Made by a program: the position numbers and the translations under genes. A stretch of DNA of 64,000 nucleotides from Epiperipatus broadwayi (Eukaryota > Onychophora > Udeonychophora > Euonychophora > Peripatidae), in NCBI GenBank assembly GCA_028023455.1, contig JAQFVV010012530.1, positions 2,300,909 through 2,364,908 of the forward strand. Reading direction: 5' to 3'. The notes under the pieces were generated by a model. It saw only the letters and a list, made by a program, of their open reading frames with translations. It did not search any database and was not told the origin of the DNA. Of this stretch, positions 59,231-64,000 are shown piece by piece. Every line of letters begins with the position of its first letter. Within the stretch, counting starts at the first letter, position 1.

Positions 59231-60895
59231 TGTGCTTCCTTGAAAATAAAACTTAACCAAAAAATAAGCCCTAGCATGATTTTTGAAGATGCTTATAATA
59301 TAAGCCCTACTCCAAATATAAGGCCTAGTTAAGATCAGCACTCAGATATACAACTTTTATTACTCATTAAAACATACAATGGATGTATTGAATTATAAAA
59401 TAGTGAATGTATAAATAAAATATATCATTGACGTTAATGCTTTAAATAAATAGTGGTATATATTTTACCATCAACTATTTTCGATAAACAATTCTACCTG
59501 AATAGAGAAACAATTTATCTACCACAAATCAGTATAGCGGACAATTTATAATTTCATTTATATATATTTAAGTACTCATTTTATTTATATTTAAAACTTA
59601 CATTTAGAATGCTTGATTTACATTTCAAAAGGAAACTTTATTTCACAGAGCAAAGTACAAGACTGAGAATACACAAGTAAATTGTAGCTGATGAATTTCA
59701 CCAGGGTAGCTTTTAAATATTCAAGATAAAAAAAAATTAGTTCGATTTCTTAAACATTTTTTTCCCTCCTGAAAGACTTTATTAAAATAACAATAGGGAT
59801 TTTAACAATGAAAATTTAGTTTAAGTTAAATCATCAATCTTTCTTCTAAAGAAAAGTTTTTAAAATGAATACTCAAGCAAAACTATTACAAGTAATTTGG
59901 AAAGTGTTTATAATTTGCGCATTTGATAACAGATGGATGTGATTGTGTCATATAAAAATCGTCGTAATTCAATACACTCATATATTGTAATTAAATAAAT
60001 ATTTTCTGAAATTTTATGGGTACATTTTTTTATTGCATCTGTGTGGACAAACTATTTTTAACTGTAATCATTTATTGTTATTACTCCTGCCTTGCAAGTT
60101 TTCAATTAACATTTGATTTAATGGTAAATTTAAACCAAATAAGATGAGTGCATAAAAGAGCTATTTTGATGAGTACAAGAAAGGAATTGTGGGGATTCCC
60201 GGGATAAGAACTTAGCTTTTTTATACTTGAATAATGTAGATTTTGTATATGAAAAAAAAAATTCTCTGAAAATAGGCCCTACAGTGTCTTTTGGAGCAAA
60301 AATTAATATAAAACAGTATCTTATTTTCAGGAAACATATGGTATATAATATCAGAAAATGGGGACTTTGAATTGACAGCTGGAACATATATATTCTGCTA
60401 ATGAAACTTATAACATTATTCTAGGAGGGGGGTAGAGATTAGACTGTTTGGATATATTTTGATTTCTGTAGTGCCCAATACTATTTTGTAATAATTGAGA
60501 CTGTATCTATTTGCAATTTTCACTAGTTCCTTTAAATAAGACTTGATTTCCATTCATAATTAATTCTAGTAGGATTTATTTGTGAAATTGTTAAACTATT
60601 TGTAATCACTGCCCACAAATTTTACAACTATTCAGGCACCAATCATTTTAGAATGGATCTGGCTAGCACTCCATTATTTTAGGATATTCACTCTCCAGAT
60701 TATAATAACTGGATACTTATTTTACAAAACAATATTAACGAGGGATCTGATATCTGGAAAAAAATTCCTAACTAACTTGATATTTAAAATAATGGACACA
60801 GTTCATCAGCCAGACAAACTTCGGATTGTCACTTAATAGATACAATATGCTCACCCATACCACAAAACCCTTACCTGTTATAAAATAAATTTTCA
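59231..60895. other. AT-rich DNA, no gene
   Basis: No supported gene. The minus-strand frame at 60130-60387 is unrecognised and treated as chance. Confidence 0.3.
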
Positions 60896-60902
60896 ATTTT
60901 GC

Positions 60903-61010
60903 CCTGTGTGATTTGGCACAGTTGGTAGGGTATCTGACTTGAGATCAGAAGATCCCAGGATTGATTCTGGCAATCAAATTTCTCATGAACTCCTAAACCA
61001 TATACCTTTT
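60903..61010 (+). mobile_element. tRNA-like SINE copy
   Basis: ccctgtgtgatttggcacagt and ggtagggtatctgacttgag form the A-box region, gatcccaggattgattctgg the B-box region, followed by the tail tttctcatgaactcctaaac. The clearest SINE here. Confidence 0.7.
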
Positions 61011-61450
61011 TTTAAATTTGATTTTAATTATGAATATCTCAAAAATTGTTATTTATATAAATAATACCAATTTGCAAAAGAAATTTTAATTTTATCAAAA
61101 ACTGAATAAAATATGTTTGTCAATTTGCTTTTTATCTTTCAAAACCATTTTCATAATGAGGGAAATGAGTTTAGTAAAATTCACTCTTACTTTTATGATT
61201 ATATTAAAAAAGACCTAGTTACACAAATCTACAGAAAAACAACTATTAAAAAGAGTAGCAAAAATAACTATAAATGCATTTGATTTTATAAATTAAGTTA
61301 AAACTAAAAATTTTATAAGAGGAAAAATCTAAATAGAATTTTTAAGTTGACCAGTTTATATGAATGCTTACTATTATAGCACCAATATTTTGGATGGATC
61401 GTACCTGACCTAAATCTGGTAGCTTCATTCTATTTAAAATTTATTAAATA
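61011..61450. other. AT-rich spacer between opposed SINEs
   Basis: No gene; RNA spanning both SINEs could fold back. Confidence 0.35.
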
Positions 61451-61454
61451 AAAA

Positions 61455-61561
61455 GTCATATGGCTCCAGAATTCATAGTAAGTTTGAGTGGCAGAATCGA
61501 TCCTGGGATGTCCCAATTCCAAATCAGACACCCTACTAACAGTGCCAAACTGCACAGGGTT
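61455..61561 (-). mobile_element. tRNA-like SINE copy, opposite orientation
   Basis: Minus strand: ccctgtgcagtttggcactg, tagtagggtgtctgatttgg, atcccaggatcgattctgcc, then actcaaacttactatgaatt. Its B-box-like gatcgattc is closer to the tRNA consensus than that of the partner at 60903. Confidence 0.7.
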
Positions 61562-61564
61562 ATT

Positions 61565-63600
61565 TATTAAGTGAAATCACCTAATTCTCTTTTTACATGA
61601 TTTTAAAATAATAATAATAATTCTTTTTCTACATGAGTTGTTATAAAATAAGACTATCTATAAAAAAATTAAAAAAAAAATTGTCTGTTATTATCATTCA
61701 ATTTTAAAAAAAAAGTTTCATCTGTTTATTTCCGATTATTTTAAAAACAAAAATTCCCCTTTCAGCAATATTCCTGCAAATGAGGAAATTTGCTTGTCTG
61801 CATTGTAACAATTTGACATTTCATTTGGAAAAAGAAGTACCTTTTGATATTGATGTTTTGTTTGCATTTTGATGTTTTTGATATTAAGCTTTTAAAAAAT
61901 GTGTTCATTATTGATGTTGATGCTAAAAAAAAATTGACTTTATTTAAATTCAATTGATTAATTTGTTTAAATTTAATTTCAAATCAATAGATGATTGCAA
62001 GTTTTTGTGATAGCAATGACATTACAATCATGCACCAACATATGTGTTTATTGCCAGAAAGTGATAGCAAATAAAATCTTGGGTACTTTTCTGTTTTAAA
62101 GACAAGCAAGATAGCACCTTTATTTTTCATAAATGTACAGTTCCAGAAGCCTATAATTTCTTTTTTCAAATGTGTTAGTTGAGAAATTAAAAAAAAAAAA
62201 AGTTAAATGAAATAAAAGTAATAAATTACATTAATAATCTTTATTTCATTTTTTTTTTACTTGTAAATAGGCTGTCCATATTTCCATAGCCTAACTGGGA
62301 CACACAATAAAAAAAAAAAAAAATTGTAGATTACTATATATATTTCAGTATAAAAAAAAAAATATATATATATATAAAAAAATATATATAAAATAAAAAA
62401 ATCACAAAACATATAATCACATTTACATTACTAATAATATACTTATTTCCTTATATAAACAAAAGCAAAAGACAATTGTTTGTATACATATTTTATCTGT
62501 CAAAATAATAACAAAAAGTGAAATCACTTATTTCTAACATACTAAAATAATGGAGAACCATTTCCATTTGGGGAAAATTACTGATTAACCAATCAAAAAA
62601 TTAATTATAAAATATTAAATGAATAAATATTAATTTAAAATAAATATAAATAATAAAAATTAAATATATAGTTAAAATTAAAAGTTAAAAATGGATGGTT
62701 CATCTGGAAAAAATCCAGAAAACTAGGATATATGAACACCCAACACCCTACTTATAACATGGAAGTGATGATAAGCTCTGAACTTTAAAATTTTCAATGG
62801 CTCATTTAGAGAAACCAATGAATGCTTCATCATAAGTCTTATCACTTTGGACTATCTATGAATTACTAATAAAATGTGTGTTCAAATTTATGTTACTAAA
62901 ATTGCTGACTAAAAATAGTTTAATAATAAAACAGGAATGATTAAAACATTAAGAGAATAAAACTAAAGTAAAATCTGATTGCGTAGGAATTCGATTGTCA
63001 ACAATCGAATTCTAGAAAAAACTAATCAAATAAAACCTAAGAGATAAGATAAAAAAAACCTTCCATCCGGATACAGATAAACAGTTAGATTATTCCAGAA
63101 AACAAACGACAAAGAAAACTTTAAGCAGGGGGAGGGGGAGAATGCAATATCATTTTCCCTCTCCATTCCTTGTGTATTCGCACAACTAGGTTGCACATTT
63201 ATATGAAGCAGTGGAAGAATAGTGGGGATTTGTTTCCAGACCCAAGAACTCAGCTCCCGAAGGTAATCAAGTCCCGATATTATAATTTTATTTGTGCCTC
63301 AAGGGCTCACAGACTAAAAAAATATTTGCTAGAATGAGGTAAACAACAATTCAAGTAATCATTAATAGTGTGAGTAAGCAGGAGACATGAACAGTGAGAA
63401 CATTGACTTATTATATATAGATTGATTTATTATTATAACCTATGTCTTGTAACTATATATGTATGTATTGATAGAATATTATTGTCTTTTATCTTGTATT
63501 AAACTTAGCTATTAAATTGATCCACAGAGGGGTATTTAGTTATTTTAGAAAACGGAAGTGTTAGAAATCACTTGTTAGTCTTGACCGAGATACAGTAAGA
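61565..63600. other. AT-rich DNA; probable 5' LTR of element 3 in the later part
   Basis: 61565-62980 is extremely AT-rich with no gene. A perfect 12-bp inverted repeat (gaattcgattgt, 2-nt centre, complement) lies at 62987-63012. From about 63060 the composition becomes less AT-rich and includes ttatatatag at about 63411. As this precedes the candidate primer site and gag of element 3, it is probably its 5' LTR; boundaries not found. Confidence 0.35.
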
Positions 63601-63618
63601 TCAAGACAGAAAAAACTT

Positions 63619-63643
63619 TGGCACAGTCACAGTTTGATTCGAA
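63619..63643 (+). promoter_or_regulatory. Candidate primer binding site of element 3
   Basis: tggcacagtcacagtttgat followed by tcgaa resembles an imperfect tRNA-Arg complement (tggcgaccgtgacag then attcgaa). It follows agaca plus an A-rich spacer, as in element 2. Weak. Confidence 0.3.
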
Positions 63644-63744
63644 TGCCATCACTGCCTAGCTAGTAAAAACCCAGTATAGGTTACATTAAACATAACTAAA
63701 GGAAAAATTAATTTAGGGAAAGATAGTAATAGTAAGCAGTCCAA

Positions 63745-64000
63745 ATGTCATCTTTTGGACAAACAGCCATTAGCGAATTTGATGTGGAGAATGCTGCAGA
63801 GCAGGCACTATATGTAACACAGAAAACTTTTTTTACCCTGAACGATATTCAAGAAAATAAAAGAAAAGTGGCAGCACTTTTGTGTTTCTTGGGGAAAAAA
63901 GTTATAGAAATTGTTAATAAGCTTTATGATTCCATCACCACTGATAGTATAGAATAGAAGGAGTTAGTTAAGAACGTAACGGAGAATTTTAGTCCCCACT
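63745..64000 (+). pseudogene. Gag N-terminal part of a third Ty3/gypsy element (cut by window end)
   Basis: Begins MSSFGQTAISEFDVE; then KTFFTLNDIQENKRKVAALL and CFLGKKVIEIVNKLYD, followed by TTDSIE, a TAG stop at 63955-63957, and KELVKNVTENFSP in the same frame. The pattern N.I....K.VA.LL..LG...Y.....L.....P...ty.eLv..L..hFsP is that of Ty3/gypsy gag. The stop replaces a position usually Tyr or Phe. A different family from elements 1 and 2. Continues beyond the window. Confidence 0.75.

Noticed and set aside
62330-62400. AT-repeat run as an origin or matrix attachment site
   Set aside because: Plain low-complexity AT; no supporting motif.
1-64000. tRNA, rRNA or snRNA genes
   Set aside because: Only degraded tRNA-like SINE heads were seen; none keeps both a full A and B box with a foldable cloverleaf.

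Overview
This is an AT-rich eukaryotic window, probably from an invertebrate and possibly an arthropod. I recognise no complete host gene. Nearly everything identifiable is transposable-element DNA of different ages: Ty3/gypsy LTR retrotransposons, RTE-type LINEs, a second LINE type, a hAT and a mariner remnant, tRNA-like SINEs, and several inverted-repeat (fold-back/MITE-like) families. The host guess rests only on base composition and TE content (RTE, SCAND3/ZBED5-like hAT, HTH-mariner, knuckle-ended LINE), so it is weak.

Layout. 1-6320: an old Ty3/gypsy copy (element 1), broken in all domains, flanked by an ~80-bp direct repeat that is probably the 3' ends of its LTRs. 6560-6890: mariner-type DNA-binding-domain remnant. 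7000-15480: AT-rich DNA with short tandem repeats, one hAT-like terminus (12666) and one weak candidate exon (14271-14365). 15490-17170: decayed RTE LINE on the minus strand. 17543-18650: composite fold-back element, here called family A. 19330-22200: SINEs, a small fold-back element and 330-bp repeats (family B). 23338-23995: two RTE 3' ends in tail-to-tail orientation. 25241-26019: tandem family B. 26169-26819: near-perfect 306-bp-arm palindrome. 27199-28826: hAT element with perfect 8-bp target-site duplications. 29055-31800: a minus-strand RTE interrupted by a second family A composite (8-bp duplication) and a SINE. 36180-38012: a minus-strand LINE with a C-terminal zinc knuckle, its 5' side ended by a small inverted-repeat element. 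39190-40085 and 41880-42080: further RTE pieces. 40880-41285: inverted-repeat element. 44998-55553: a nearly complete Ty3/gypsy element (element 2) with unusually long LTRs (~2.59 kb), inserted into an older inverted-repeat element. 56655-58620: RTE pieces including the endonuclease domain. 60903-61561: two opposed SINEs. 63619-64000: start of a third LTR element, cut by the window edge.

How the parts relate. Element 2 has every structural landmark of a Ty3/gypsy element: TG...CA LTRs, a tRNA-Lys-type primer site, gag, protease, RT, RNase H, integrase, and a polypurine tract. Its reading frame is broken at four points and its integrase has lost the catalytic glutamate, so it is not autonomous. 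Element 1 is an older relative that helps identify those breaks. Insertions within insertions (family A in RTE, SINE in RTE, element 2 in a fold-back element) give a relative order of events.
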